A stretch of 64,000 bases of DNA from Candidatus Gastranaerophilales bacterium (GTDB taxonomy: Bacteria > Cyanobacteriota > Vampirovibrionia > Gastranaerophilales > Gastranaerophilaceae). The translations under genes were made by a program, and so were the position numbers. How positions within the stretch are numbered: position 1 is the stretch's first letter; each line of letters opens with the position of its first letter. This document shows positions 27,622 through 37,653 of this stretch, in pieces. Where the stretch lies: assembly GCA_947626225.1 (NCBI GenBank), contig CANQRH010000006.1, positions 48,866 to 112,865 of the forward strand. Direction: 5' to 3'. The notes under the pieces are model-generated. The model worked only from the letters and a program-made list of their open reading frames with translations, ran no database searches and was not told the origin of the DNA.

Positions 27622-28597
27622 CGACTTTGATATTTGATACACAGTCGGTTTCGGTACATAATTCTTTAGTTACTCCATTACAATACGGCGTATCGCTTTT
27701 AATCTGATCAATAGTACAAACTGCTTGTTGAAACGGTATAGCCAGCTCACGCCATTTAATTTTTCTGTCATCGGCAGGCCCGTATTCATCATATATCCCT
27801 GCCTGTAAATGAAATTTGCTGTTTCCGCCCGACGGTTTACCGTCTCTTGTTGTATAAGCCGGTATAACCATGCCGTTCATAGTTATATAAAACGGGTATA
27901 CATCTTCCCATAATGTTGAGGGGCCCTGTGAACCGTCAAGATCAACATATACGGTGTAACCTGTTTCCGGTATATAAAGTGTTGTGGTTCCGTCAGCTTT
28001 TGTATAGTCGGATGATTTTGTGTTTGCACTGCTTAAATCGGAAATCTTTGCAGGCTCGGTTGTTAAGTTATATATTCTCATACCGTTGCGAAGCACCATG
28101 TCAGGTTTTTTTGAGGTTCCGAAATAGCCTTCGGAATTAACTGAAGATAGGCTTGTTGAAAGTTTATCCCCATTGCAATCTTTGAAACTTGAACCGTAAT
28201 ATTTCTCTCCTAAAATCGGTGATGTATTTACATAAGATTCAAAAACTTTACAAAAATTTTCACCTGATCTGGGTAAAGTTTTATTTTTTTCTGATTTTAT
28301 ACAAGCACCTTTGACTGAATTATATTCTTCATTATCCGCACAGTTTACGGTTGTTGAACTGCTGGTATAAGATGTTTTAACGGCATTTTTTAAATAATCT
28401 CCGTTTTTATGGTCGGCATCAAAATCATGAATCATTTCTTTTGCCACGGTATCAAGAGTTGAAAACGCGGTGTAATAATGAATGGAAATTATTGAATCCA
28501 ATTTTTGTTTACCTGTTTTTATACTAATTCCTGCGATAACTGACGCAATTATCATTACGATAACTATTTCCGCTAAAGTATAAGCTCTTATTTTCAT
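27593..28597 (-). CDS. Type IV pilin-like protein
   Basis: A 334-aa protein with a prepilin N-terminus: a short basic leader MKIRA, then YTLAEIVIVMIIASVIAG, with the conserved Glu 5 residues into the helix. The leader lacks the usual Gly before the cleavage site (A-Y here), so processing may be atypical. The large C-terminal domain has eight or more cysteines, suggesting disulfides. SD AGAGGTGG precedes the ATG. Role in pili, type II secretion or DNA uptake cannot be decided; comEC at 48705 makes uptake plausible. Confidence 0.75.
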   Translation of the reverse strand: MKIRAYTLAEIVIVMIIASVIAGISIKTGKQKLDSIISIHYYTAFSTLDTVAKEMIHDFDADHKNGDYLKNAVKTSYTSSSTTVNCADNEEYNSVKGACIKSEKNKTLPRSGENFCKVFESYVNTSPILGEKYYGSSFKDCNGDKLSTSLSSVNSEGYFGTSKKPDMVLRNGMRIYNLTTEPAKISDLSSANTKSSDYTKADGTTTLYIPETGYTVYVDLDGSQGPSTLWEDVYPFYITMNGMVIPAYTTRDGKPSGGNSKFHLQAGIYDEYGPADDRKIKWRELAIPFQQAVCTIDQIKSDTPYCNGVTKELCTETDCVSNIKVVKRQKFLGY

Positions 28598-28608
28598 ATT
28601 ACCACCTC

Positions 28609-29430
28609 TTATAATTCTTTCATTGCTCGTTCAAAATCTTCTTTTCCGGGAGCTTTTCCATGCCATCCGGCATTATTTTCCATAAATGATATTCCCTTAC
28701 CTTTTATTGTATTGGCAATAATTGCCATGGGTTTTGAGTTAGTTTTTGCTTTTTCGATTGTATCATAAATTGCCCGGATATCATGTCCGTCAATTTCTTC
28801 AACATCCCAGTTAAAAGCCCTGATTTTATCCGCAAGGTTATCAAGTGATTTTACATTTTCCGTACAACCGTCAATTTGGAGTCTGTTTCTGTCTATTATG
28901 GCCGTCAAGTTGGAAAGATTTTCATGTGCACCGCGCATAAAAGCTTCCCAAATATTTCCTTCCTGCATTTCTCCGTCACCTAAAAGACAAAATACATGAG
29001 CGGGATTTTTATCCAGCCTCAGCCCCATTGCAATTCCGCAAGCTATGGATAAACCCTGTCCTAAAGAACCTGTTGCCGCCTCAATTCCGGGACAAATCGG
29101 AACGGGATGCCCCTGCAATCGGGAACCGAAAAGTCTGAATGTCATTAATTCTTCTTTCGGGAAAAATCCTGTCTGTGCCAAAACGCAATATAATACAGAA
29201 GATGCGTGACCTTTTGACAATACAAATCTGTCACGGTTATTAAAATTCTTATCATCAGTCCATTTCGGGCATATTTTCATGCATTTATGGTACAATACGG
29301 TCATTATCTCGGTTGCTGATAAAGCTCCTCCGATATGACCTGATTGTGCATTATATACCATTTTTATGATATTTTTTCTGCTTTCCTTGCATAGTTTTTC
29401 TATTTCTTTTACTTCATTGTCAGTTAACAT
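28609..29430 (-). CDS. Transketolase, N-terminal (ThDP-binding) subunit
   Basis: A 273-aa split transketolase N-half. It has HIGGALSATEIMTVLYH, SKGHASSVLY near residue 80, and the ThDP/Mg motif GDGEMQEGNIWEA near 158. Split transketolases need a C-terminal (pyrimidine-binding) partner, usually the next gene. Here the next gene downstream is a pilin-like protein, so the partner must be elsewhere. It starts directly against the stop of the wecG-like gene, with SD AAGGAG. Confidence 0.88.
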   Translation of the reverse strand: MLTDNEVKEIEKLCKESRKNIIKMVYNAQSGHIGGALSATEIMTVLYHKCMKICPKWTDDKNFNNRDRFVLSKGHASSVLYCVLAQTGFFPKEELMTFRLFGSRLQGHPVPICPGIEAATGSLGQGLSIACGIAMGLRLDKNPAHVFCLLGDGEMQEGNIWEAFMRGAHENLSNLTAIIDRNRLQIDGCTENVKSLDNLADKIRAFNWDVEEIDGHDIRAIYDTIEKAKTNSKPMAIIANTIKGKGISFMENNAGWHGKAPGKEDFERAMKEL

Positions 29431-30135
29431 TTAAACTCCTTTTGGTATATATCGTTCTTTTAAAACATTCAAAACAAACATCGGAAGTGCGGGAAATATT
29501 CTTTTTAATCTGCATGGTTCTTTAATTGTTCTGTAAAGCCATTCAAGTCTGAGTTTTTGGAAGATTTCGGGCGCTCTTTCGATATTTCCCGACCATACAT
29601 CAAAACTTCCGCCCACACCGATGAATAAACCGTCAGGTAAAAGTTTCTTTGCTTTTTGGATGAAATATTCCTGTTTGGGCGAGCCTAATGCACATAAAAT
29701 CAATCGCGGATTTGCACATTTAAGTTCATTTATAATTTCATCCGCATCATCAAAATATCCGTCATGAATATAAACGGCATTTAAATTTTTGATTTTGTTT
29801 TTCAAATTTTTGACGGCTTGTTCCGCTACGGACGGTTTTGCACCGATAAATGCAATACTTTGTGAGCTTTTTGCACATTCTTCAATCATACGATAAGCAA
29901 ATTCAATACCGGCTATTCTGTGTGTATTATGTCCGAAAATTTTCAAAGCAAGCTCGACTCCCGCACCGTCAGGTATAACAAGTTCGGCGGAATTTACAAT
30001 ATCCGTCATATCAGGATTTGACATCATTTCAGGGTTAATTGTAATAACCTGACCGGAAGTTGTTTTTGCATATTCAACGGCACTTTCAAAATTTAATGTA
30101 TCTATATTAAAACCGAGTATATTTGCTTTGCTCAT
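29431..30135 (-). CDS. WecG/TagA/CpsF-family glycosyltransferase
   Basis: A 234-aa GT26 enzyme that adds a sugar (N-acetylmannosamine in well-studied members) to a lipid-linked acceptor in surface glycan synthesis. Family motifs are ITINPEMM near residue 33, PDGAGVELA near 55, and the ALGSPKQEYFI and GVGGSFDVWSG blocks near 150 and 175. The ATG is preceded by a textbook promoter with 6 nt spacing and no SD. Confidence 0.9.
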   Translation of the reverse strand: MSKANILGFNIDTLNFESAVEYAKTTSGQVITINPEMMSNPDMTDIVNSAELVIPDGAGVELALKIFGHNTHRIAGIEFAYRMIEECAKSSQSIAFIGAKPSVAEQAVKNLKNKIKNLNAVYIHDGYFDDADEIINELKCANPRLILCALGSPKQEYFIQKAKKLLPDGLFIGVGGSFDVWSGNIERAPEIFQKLRLEWLYRTIKEPCRLKRIFPALPMFVLNVLKERYIPKGV

Positions 30136-30170
30136 ATCTGTATTATAGTTTTAATCAATGATTTTGGCAA
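30136..30170 (-). promoter_or_regulatory. Promoter of the wecG-like gene, leaderless type
   Basis: Minus strand: TTGCCA (30165-30170), 17-nt spacer, TATAAT (30142-30147), then 6 nt to the ATG at 30135. This is the clearest example of the pattern. Confidence 0.75.
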
Positions 30171-31179
30171 GCTTAAACAGGTAATCTTCTTTTGCGCCTG
30201 ATTGCAAACCTTTGGGAATAAAATTTTCTTTATACTTTTCAACGGCATATCTGTCGGTCATTCCGGAAATATAGTCCGTAACTATTCTTTCAATTTTTTC
30301 TTCGGGACATACAGATTTGAGCATATCGCTGTAAAGATAAAAAAGTTCTTTTATAACATTTCTCGCCTTTTTTTCTTCTAATTTTGCGGGCGAATCAATA
30401 TAAACATTTTCAAACATCCATTCTCTGAGCTTGGTAGTATAATACCAACCTTCTTCACTCATTGATACAACGGGTTTTCCAAGAGAATTTGAAACTATTT
30501 CGTTAATCATTTTATTTAAACGTTTGCTCTGTATTGAGGAAAAATATTTAATACAATCTTTCGGCAAGTCGCTTTCTGCTATAATTCCCGCGCGAATTGA
30601 ATCTTCAATATCGTGATTAATATAGGCAATTTTATCTGCAAGCTGAACAATTTGAGCTTCCGGAGTTTTCGGTTCGTAACCCCAGCTGTGTGTCAATATG
30701 CCGTCTATAGTTTCCATGCATAAATTTAAATCTTCCAAAACTTCAACAACTCTTACGCTTTGGATGTTATGGTGAAATCCGCCCTTTACGAGTTCATTTA
30801 ATACGCCTTCACCGCAATGCCCGAAAGGAGTATGCCCCAAATCGTGTCCGAGTGCAATTGCTTCGACCAAATCTTCGTTCATGTCAAGTGAGCGTGCTAT
30901 TGTTCTTCCTATTTGTGAAACTTCCAGAGTATGAGTTAATCTTGTTCTGAAGTGGTCGTCAAAAGGTGATAAAAAAACTTGAGTTTTGTGTTTCAGACGG
31001 CGGAATGCTTTTGAATGAAGTATTCTGTCCCTGTCACGCTGGAATTCCGTTCTCAAATTACAGACATCTTCAACTTTTTTTCTGCCTTTCGTAAAACGGC
31101 TCTTTGTCGCAAACTCGCATAGGTTATCGATTTCGCGTTGTTCAAGTTTCTGTTTTATGGTTTCTTTTGCTTTTACCAT
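30151..31179 (-). CDS. dgt: Deoxyguanosinetriphosphate triphosphohydrolase-like HD protein
   Basis: A 342-aa HD-domain dNTPase that hydrolyses dNTP to nucleoside and triphosphate. The N-terminal RDRILHSKAFRRLKHKTQV and the HD core LGHDLGHTPFGH (near residue 112) are characteristic, with the preceding RTRLTHTLEV supplying another metal ligand. It is the shorter bacterial form. Its 3' end contains the -35 of the wecG promoter. No SD; TACAAT lies 6 nt before the ATG. Confidence 0.9.
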   Translation of the reverse strand: MVKAKETIKQKLEQREIDNLCEFATKSRFTKGRKKVEDVCNLRTEFQRDRDRILHSKAFRRLKHKTQVFLSPFDDHFRTRLTHTLEVSQIGRTIARSLDMNEDLVEAIALGHDLGHTPFGHCGEGVLNELVKGGFHHNIQSVRVVEVLEDLNLCMETIDGILTHSWGYEPKTPEAQIVQLADKIAYINHDIEDSIRAGIIAESDLPKDCIKYFSSIQSKRLNKMINEIVSNSLGKPVVSMSEEGWYYTTKLREWMFENVYIDSPAKLEEKKARNVIKELFYLYSDMLKSVCPEEKIERIVTDYISGMTDRYAVEKYKENFIPKGLQSGAKEDYLFKLAKIID

Positions 31180-31214
31180 AAAAAAATTGTATCAGAAAAT
31201 AAAACAAATGTTAT
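31180..31214 (-). promoter_or_regulatory. Promoter of the dgt-like gene, leaderless type
   Basis: Minus strand: ATAACA (31209-31214), 17-nt spacer, TACAAT (31186-31191), then 6 nt to the ATG. It overlaps the 3' end of the upstream gene. Confidence 0.55.
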
Positions 31215-32833
31215 ACTTTATCCGATTGAGCTTTAAGAATGGGGTTGCTCTGCAGTGATATATCAAGTTTATATTTTTTTCTTGTATCGTCCAGAAGAAT
31301 TCCGAGTTTATTAATAAGCCAGCCCGAAATCAAACCGAAAGCCATTGATTTAAACCCTGAGACCAGTTTGGCAGTGCAGAAAAGCGAAGTCGAAACCGCA
31401 CCGATTGCAGGAATACCGTAACGCAGTAACGAAGATATTCGTTGGTCTTTGTCTTTTGCTTTGGCGGTAAACCATCCGACTGCACCTGTGGCTGTTACTA
31501 TTGTTATAACATCAGTCGGTGCGGAACCGAGCCTTAAATCTCTTGCTTTGTCTACATAATTTACCGTTTCGGTATTTATGGATTTGTCAAGTGAGTTTAT
31601 TGCTCCGTTAACTTTTCCTTTAAGTTTAAGATATTCTTTTCGCGGAAGCAGTTTTTTGTATTCCGTTAATATTTCCTGCAGTTCGCCTTTTGAATTTTTT
31701 GATATGATATCTTCTATACGAGAAATATAGCCTGACATTGATTTTACGGCTTCTTTATCATAATCCGAATCGGATAGAATATCCGAGAGTCTTTTCAAAT
31801 TAGAAATTATTTCTTTATTAAGAGCTTCACGCTCCGTTTTTTCATGTTTACCCGAAAGTTTTTGATACTTATTTATATTTTTACGTAAAGTGCTCAGAGT
31901 ATAATTTGCTTTTTCATCATAAGGATTTACAAATTTTTTAATGTTATCAAAAGCTTTTGTAACAGCTTTGCAATTATCCGAGATATCATTGGTTACAGCC
32001 TGTCTTAAAAGTTCCACATCACTTGACATTTTCATTTTAGCGGGAAGCATATAATCTTCCGCAATGAACCTCTGGTACATATTTTTTGATTTAAAGTTTT
32101 TGATATCTTTGAAGCTTGCATTCCAGAAATAATCATACAATCCGTCAGTAGCTTTACGTATATTGGCAAGCCGCTTATTACGGGCATTGATACCAAAACC
32201 TCTTTCATACTCAGAATTTACGCGGTCCATTCTCGTATTAATTCTCTCTATGGCAGATTTAATTTTTATATTACCTTTATTTTGGTTAAGTATATCGGTA
32301 TTTAAACCATTCATGTATTCATTCAACGAGGCAAATTTTTTACCGGTTTTTGCATAAGAGGCATTGACTGTATTTCGGCTTATATTATCAAATAATTTTG
32401 TAATTCCCTCATGAATTTTTCTGGTTAATGTTTTTTCTCCGTTTTTACCCCACATAAATTTTTGGACAAGTATATCTTTTAATGAGGTTATGTTATTTAT
32501 GCTTTGTGTTTTTTCAAGGAATGCATCAACTTTTTTCAGCATAAAGCGGTAAGTTCCTTGAAGTTTACCCTGTTTAATACTTTTTGATTCCAGTGAAACT
32601 TTCCATTTATCAAGGTATTTCGCCAGAGTTTTTGAAAACCCGCCCTTCATCAGCGCCAGTGTTCCAAACCCTGCTATGAGTGCCGACAGCGCTATTGTTT
32701 TGCCAAGTTTATGATTTTTTTCTTCCTCGTTAAAAGGCGTGTTTATGTAATAGCCGTTTTGGGGCTGTTTAAATTCGTTAAATAAAGTTTTACTACCCGC
32801 AGTATTTGCGGATAACAAAGTATTATTAATCAT
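31211..32833 (-). CDS. Membrane-anchored coiled-coil protein of unknown function
   Basis: A 540-aa protein. A polar N-terminal tail of about 45 residues precedes a hydrophobic segment (about 46-65). A long Lys/Glu-rich helical region (about 70-430) is followed by two or three hydrophobic segments (about 440-525). I do not recognise it. The polar N-terminal tail before the first membrane segment is similar in style to other proteins here. SD AGGCAGG precedes the ATG. Confidence 0.6.
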   Translation of the reverse strand: MINNTLLSANTAGSKTLFNEFKQPQNGYYINTPFNEEEKNHKLGKTIALSALIAGFGTLALMKGGFSKTLAKYLDKWKVSLESKSIKQGKLQGTYRFMLKKVDAFLEKTQSINNITSLKDILVQKFMWGKNGEKTLTRKIHEGITKLFDNISRNTVNASYAKTGKKFASLNEYMNGLNTDILNQNKGNIKIKSAIERINTRMDRVNSEYERGFGINARNKRLANIRKATDGLYDYFWNASFKDIKNFKSKNMYQRFIAEDYMLPAKMKMSSDVELLRQAVTNDISDNCKAVTKAFDNIKKFVNPYDEKANYTLSTLRKNINKYQKLSGKHEKTEREALNKEIISNLKRLSDILSDSDYDKEAVKSMSGYISRIEDIISKNSKGELQEILTEYKKLLPRKEYLKLKGKVNGAINSLDKSINTETVNYVDKARDLRLGSAPTDVITIVTATGAVGWFTAKAKDKDQRISSLLRYGIPAIGAVSTSLFCTAKLVSGFKSMAFGLISGWLINKLGILLDDTRKKYKLDISLQSNPILKAQSDKV

Positions 32834-32897
32834 AAACCTGCCTACAATTATATAAACAAATAATTAAGATAAAAATTGCTGTTTCTGTAAAGATTTG

Positions 32898-34022
32898 TTA
32901 ATCAGCCAATGTTTCTGCAACTGCAATTGCGGCTTCTTTGGAAGAAACCTTATCTGATAAAAGTTTTTTAACATCTCTAAGTTCTTTTATTACCCATTCT
33001 CTGTAAGAAGTATCATATAACAGCTTTTCAATCTCATAAGATATGTTTGAAACTTTTACGTTTCCTTGAATAATTTCCGGTATTATTGATTTATCCGCAA
33101 TAATATTAGGCAGAGAAACGCGTTTTATACATCTTACGATAAGGTAAATAAAATAAAACAGCCATGGCCCGCGATAAGCAATAATCATAGGGGTATTATA
33201 AAGACAAGCCTCAAGTGCAACCGTTCCGGATGCAAGTATTAATGCATCGGAAACACTTAAAAGTGCTTGATTTTCACCTTTTATAACTTTAAAATCGGTA
33301 TTTTTCAAAAACTTGTTATAAACTTTATCGGATAAATTGGGTGCATGTGATATACAAAATTGAAGATCAGGATGTTTCTTTTGCAAGTGTTTAGCACTTT
33401 TTATAAATACATTCATTAAATATTTAAGCTCAAATTCTCTTGAGCCGGGAAAAACTGATACAAGCTTTTTATTTTTATCAAGTCCGTGCTTTTCAAAAAA
33501 TGCATCTTTGTCTGCTTTTTGCGGAAGCTGCGATACCAGGGGATGACCGCAGTAATGTGTTTTTATACCGTGGCTTTCATATAATTCCGACTCAAACGGG
33601 AAAATACACAGTACTTCATCAATGTACTTTTTAATCTTATTGATTCTTCCCTTTCTGCTTGCCCAAACTTGCGGCGGTATGTAATACAAAACCTTTATAC
33701 CGGCTTTTTTCAAAAATCCCGCAATCCTTAAATTAAAACCGCCGTAGTCTATCAAAAGAACGGCATCGGGTTTGTAATCATTAATAAGGTAATCAACGAG
33801 TTTTTTGCCGAGCATTATATGATTTATTATAATTTGTGGTGAAAGCCCGACCGAACCCATTTTTTTATGTCCCGAATACAATTTAACTCCGGCGCGTTCC
33901 ATATTTTCACCGCCGATACCTTGTATTTCTATATCGGCATTCATGTTTTTTAATGCCGTAACTACATGTGATGCGTGGATATCACCGGAATATTCACCTG
34001 TTACAATAAAGAGTTTTTTCAT
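32898..34022 (-). CDS. lpxB: Lipid-A-disaccharide synthase LpxB
   Basis: GT19 enzyme joining UDP-diacylglucosamine and lipid X to make the lipid A disaccharide at the inner membrane. It opens KLFIVTGEYSGDIHA, has LIDYGGFNLRIA near residue 93, VFPGSREFELKYL near 195, and the LASGTVALEA block near 273. Length 374 aa is typical. It overlaps lpxI by 4 bp (ATGA type), so translation is coupled. Confidence 0.95.
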   Translation of the reverse strand: MKKLFIVTGEYSGDIHASHVVTALKNMNADIEIQGIGGENMERAGVKLYSGHKKMGSVGLSPQIIINHIMLGKKLVDYLINDYKPDAVLLIDYGGFNLRIAGFLKKAGIKVLYYIPPQVWASRKGRINKIKKYIDEVLCIFPFESELYESHGIKTHYCGHPLVSQLPQKADKDAFFEKHGLDKNKKLVSVFPGSREFELKYLMNVFIKSAKHLQKKHPDLQFCISHAPNLSDKVYNKFLKNTDFKVIKGENQALLSVSDALILASGTVALEACLYNTPMIIAYRGPWLFYFIYLIVRCIKRVSLPNIIADKSIIPEIIQGNVKVSNISYEIEKLLYDTSYREWVIKELRDVKKLLSDKVSSKEAAIAVAETLAD

Positions 34023-34834
34023 ACAGCCATAATCACTATGTTATTATCATCAGCATATTTGATGACTTTTTCCTGATTTACAATTATTGTCTCATTTGCT
34101 TCGACAGCAATTAATGAAGCTTTATATTTTTTCATTGTTTTTAAAGTTCTTAATCCTATTGCAGGAATATCAAAACGTTTATCCTGAGAGGGTTTGGAAA
34201 CTTTTACAACAACCGCACCTTTTTTTGCATACTTAGAACCGCGTTTGATGCACATATCCGTTCCTTCAATAGCTTCTACGGCCATTGCCATTTTATCTTT
34301 AATTACAACGGATTGCCCCACATCAATTTTACCCATCTCTTTAGCAAGCCAAAAACCGTAGTTTACATCTTCTATTTGGCTTTCGGAAGGTTTCAATTTC
34401 CCGAGAACTCCCGACGGTATCATAAGGTTTTTAATAAATATTGTCTGATCAAGTACGGTAATACCGCGTTTTTCAAATTCTTTGACTATCAAAAGCATTA
34501 CTTCATCATCGTTTAGTCTTTTAACGGATTTTAATATTTCAATGGCGCGCTTATCGAATTTATGCAACTGTAAAAGAACGCGTTTATGAACTTTTCCCAA
34601 AAAAGTTGCCTGTTTAAGTTCTTCATCAGCCAATATCTTTTCAATTTTTGTCATTTCTCCCGGATGGCAGGGATAAACTTTTGAACAATATTTTTTTAAC
34701 TCTTTAATATTGTCGTTTGCCAAAGATATGCATACAACTTCAAAACCGTTTTCTTTTGCGTGACGAGCCATTTCTATCGGCAATATTCCGTCTCCCGCTA
34801 TTAATCCTTGTTTGTGTTCCAACATTATTGACAT
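34019..34834 (-). CDS. lpxI: UDP-2,3-diacylglucosamine pyrophosphatase LpxI
   Basis: This enzyme releases lipid X for LpxB and is the alternative to LpxH. The family opening GLIAGDGILPIEMA, a central LGKVHKR stretch, and the C-terminal KRFDIPAIGLRTL and VEANETIIV blocks are present. It is 271 aa long, typical for LpxI. SD AGAGGAT lies upstream. It is coupled to lpxB, forming successive steps of lipid A synthesis. Confidence 0.95.
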   Translation of the reverse strand: MSIMLEHKQGLIAGDGILPIEMARHAKENGFEVVCISLANDNIKELKKYCSKVYPCHPGEMTKIEKILADEELKQATFLGKVHKRVLLQLHKFDKRAIEILKSVKRLNDDEVMLLIVKEFEKRGITVLDQTIFIKNLMIPSGVLGKLKPSESQIEDVNYGFWLAKEMGKIDVGQSVVIKDKMAMAVEAIEGTDMCIKRGSKYAKKGAVVVKVSKPSQDKRFDIPAIGLRTLKTMKKYKASLIAVEANETIIVNQEKVIKYADDNNIVIMAV

Positions 34835-34838
34835 ATTC

Positions 34839-35462
34839 CTATCCTCTTTTTAACAAATTAATTTTTTCCGTTTCCGAATTATTTAATACTTTTGCCCCGC
34901 CGAGAATTTTTGTATTTATCACAACTTTAGCATAAGATTCGGCAAGTTCAAGTTTCATAAATGCATCTTTAATTGTGCTTGCGCCTGTAATAAATCCGTG
35001 ATTAGCCATTAATACCGCATCATATTCTTTGAAATATTTTGCTGTATTCCGAACCAATTCCGCTGATGAAGGCATTGCATAATCGGCTAACGGGATTTGT
35101 CCGAAATAAAAAACATTTTCCGCCATAACTGGTTCATCAAGCGGTATATGAGCACATGCAAACGAACTCAAGTACGGTGAATGTACATGTATGATGTAAT
35201 TTATATCCGGTCTTTGCTTGTAAAATTCTATATGGAGAAGCTTTTCCGAGGAAGGTTTTTTCTCTCCTTCAATGAGATTTCCTTCAAAATCAATCAAAAC
35301 AATTTCGTCTTCATTCAAATAACCGTTTGCACTGCCTGATGATGTAATTAAAATCTTATCTTGGTATCTTGCGGATAAATTTCCCGAATATCCGGGGGTA
35401 TAATTTTTGAGTCCCGCAAGTCTGCCGTATTCAATAATTTCCGATTTTAATTTATTCAGCAT
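34839..35462 (-). CDS. Class II aldolase/adducin-family protein (fuculose-phosphate aldolase-like)
   Basis: A 207-aa zinc aldolase-type protein. The phosphate-binding GYSGNLSAR (near residue 24) and SSGSANGYL, the zinc ligands HVHSPY (near 95) and a later His in ANHGFITGAS (near 155) are visible. A catalytic Glu lies in KLLHIEFY. The substrate is unknown. It sits inside an envelope operon between lptD-like and lpxI, overlapping the upstream gene by one base, so it may make a sugar precursor for surface glycans. Confidence 0.8.
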   Translation of the reverse strand: MLNKLKSEIIEYGRLAGLKNYTPGYSGNLSARYQDKILITSSGSANGYLNEDEIVLIDFEGNLIEGEKKPSSEKLLHIEFYKQRPDINYIIHVHSPYLSSFACAHIPLDEPVMAENVFYFGQIPLADYAMPSSAELVRNTAKYFKEYDAVLMANHGFITGASTIKDAFMKLELAESYAKVVINTKILGGAKVLNNSETEKINLLKRG

Positions 35463-37639
35463 TATATTTGTTCCTTATCGGGATCCTCAATTTCAATAAC
35501 TTCCGCATACATCATTTTCTTCGGCTCGGGATTTTCTTTTTCAAAAACCTTTAGCTCAGGATCGTTATTATTGCTTTTTGCCAGTTTGTCTGGATTTTTA
35601 ATTTCCATTCTTCTGTAATCAATGGATGAACCCTTTGTATTCATAGCTATTACAAATGAAAAATAAGTCTGCCGTCTGACAAAGTCGTAACCGAGATTGA
35701 TTTTAAAATCATCGGGACCTATTGCCAGAATAAATGAATTTTCGGGAAACATTTTGCCGTCCGGTGTATCATCAGACAAAGCTATATAACCCGACCAAGC
35801 AACCGTTAAATATTTATTCAACCGCAGAGCTTCTCTTATATAAAGGTTAGAATGTCCGTAACGATACATATCATAAGCCGGCAACGGAGTATTATCCTGA
35901 AAACCGGAAATAAAGTATCCGATATCCTGCATCCAATCTTTATACTGTGTATGTAATCTCGGCCCAACCCTGCCTAAGAATTGTGTATCTCCGGTACCGT
36001 ATAAAGCGGCGCTGCCCTGTAATACCACAGCAAAATCAACAGCTTTTCTTGCTTCTTTGTCCGTATAATTAAATAAGGATTGAGTGGCTTCCGCCATATA
36101 TCTGGTTCTTATTGTTCCTATACCCGCCGTTGAGATATTTTCACTTCGGATATTATATCCGCTGTTATGCATGTAACCTAATCCGAAACGATGTCTGAAA
36201 TTTAAATTAAGATTTTTCCCGAGTGTGGAATATGCCGTACCTTTATCATCATATACGAGTTCAGCATCATATTTTGCCATACGCGGACCCATAAACCATT
36301 CATCCATAAACGAATTTATACCGTATTGGAGAAAAAGTTTATCATCAAGATACTGCTTACCTTTTAAAACGAATGCATCACCGGTTGTTGCGTAAGCCGC
36401 ATCGGTGTGGTTTGTAGCACTGTGGTATTTGAGCATACCGCCGAAACCGATACCGTCTTTATCATTTATGATAGGCAGAGCTTTTATTGATGAACCGCCT
36501 TGAAACGGGGTATCAAATACAAATCCGGGCCCTGCAAACATACCTATTCTGCTTCTTGAACCGAATTCGGGATAATTTGCTTCAAAATAGTCCTGTTTTT
36601 TATTGGTGTGAACCGTAAAAGACGGGAAGCGGAAAATGGTAGTGTCGCCGTAGTCCACTCTCCCTTTTTTCAAGGTAATAACATCATGATTTTTCTTAGC
36701 ATTTACCAAAATTTCATCGGTTTTGATATGTACAGAGGTATTCCCGATATCATCAGAAATTGATGATTTTTCTTCATCATCAATAATCATATTGTTAAAG
36801 TTCATACCGCCTATCATTTTTGTATGCATGTTTAATATATAAGGACTTTCGGAACTTAATTTCCCGTCATGCAAAACTATCTTATCTCCGTCCATTTCGC
36901 CTTTACGGGCATGAACCGTCAAAACAGCTTTAAGAGTACTCATATTATCAATGAATGCGTTTTCTTCATTCATATTAATCTGCATATAATCCCCGAAGAT
37001 GCTGTTTCCGTCTTTGATTACTTCAACCGCTCCGAAAGCTTTCAGAATATTTGATGCCTGATTATAAATCATTTTTTCGGCTTTAATTGTTGTATTTTGC
37101 GGCGGAAAAACAAGGATCGGAGAACCTGTTGCGATTATATCCATTGTTTCTTCGTCATAATCAATGTTGTCGGCATCAAGCATAACGTCGTTTGAGCTTA
37201 CTTGTTCTTTAACGCCGCCTTCAAGTTCAAGAGTATTTCCCTCTTTAACTTCTTCCTGAACTTTTTTTTCGGCAGTTTCGTCTTCTGCGGGAGTAAAATT
37301 CTTACCGAAAACTTTATTAAGTTCTTCATTTTCTTTAGCTTCCTGTTCTGCCTGCATTTGTTTTTCTTTTTCAAGAAGCTTTAACGTTTTATTGTAATCT
37401 TTTTCTCTGAAATAATTGGTTAATTTAATACGAAATTTTTTAAGCAGCGGAGTGCTTTTGATTGGGGCTTTATCGCTTCCGTCTTTCAATTTAACTTCCG
37501 GAATCGGCATTGCAGGCGCTTCGTAGAAGATTTCCTGCATATTTTCCAAATCTTCGGGGTTTTCAAACATTTCCCCGGAATATGCGGGAATTGATACAAG
37601 CGTAACCAGTAATAATATTAATAACAGATTTTTTTTCAC
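35462..37639 (-). CDS. lptD: LptD/OstA-like LPS-assembly outer-membrane protein
   Basis: A 725-aa protein with a signal peptide (residues 1-21), a charged linker, and an OstA/LptA jellyroll (about 150-260) with VMLDADNIDYDEETMDIIA and ILKAFGAVEVIKDG. A long beta-barrel-like region rich in aromatic residues follows. LptD inserts LPS in the outer membrane. It is divergent from the E. coli type and lacks an obvious conserved Cys pattern, so 'LptD-like' is safest. Its operon with lpxI and lpxB supports the call. Confidence 0.8.
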   Translation of the reverse strand: MKKNLLLILLLVTLVSIPAYSGEMFENPEDLENMQEIFYEAPAMPIPEVKLKDGSDKAPIKSTPLLKKFRIKLTNYFREKDYNKTLKLLEKEKQMQAEQEAKENEELNKVFGKNFTPAEDETAEKKVQEEVKEGNTLELEGGVKEQVSSNDVMLDADNIDYDEETMDIIATGSPILVFPPQNTTIKAEKMIYNQASNILKAFGAVEVIKDGNSIFGDYMQINMNEENAFIDNMSTLKAVLTVHARKGEMDGDKIVLHDGKLSSESPYILNMHTKMIGGMNFNNMIIDDEEKSSISDDIGNTSVHIKTDEILVNAKKNHDVITLKKGRVDYGDTTIFRFPSFTVHTNKKQDYFEANYPEFGSRSRIGMFAGPGFVFDTPFQGGSSIKALPIINDKDGIGFGGMLKYHSATNHTDAAYATTGDAFVLKGKQYLDDKLFLQYGINSFMDEWFMGPRMAKYDAELVYDDKGTAYSTLGKNLNLNFRHRFGLGYMHNSGYNIRSENISTAGIGTIRTRYMAEATQSLFNYTDKEARKAVDFAVVLQGSAALYGTGDTQFLGRVGPRLHTQYKDWMQDIGYFISGFQDNTPLPAYDMYRYGHSNLYIREALRLNKYLTVAWSGYIALSDDTPDGKMFPENSFILAIGPDDFKINLGYDFVRRQTYFSFVIAMNTKGSSIDYRRMEIKNPDKLAKSNNNDPELKVFEKENPEPKKMMYAEVIEIEDPDKEQI

Positions 37640-37653
37640 TTTTTCACTTTCTT

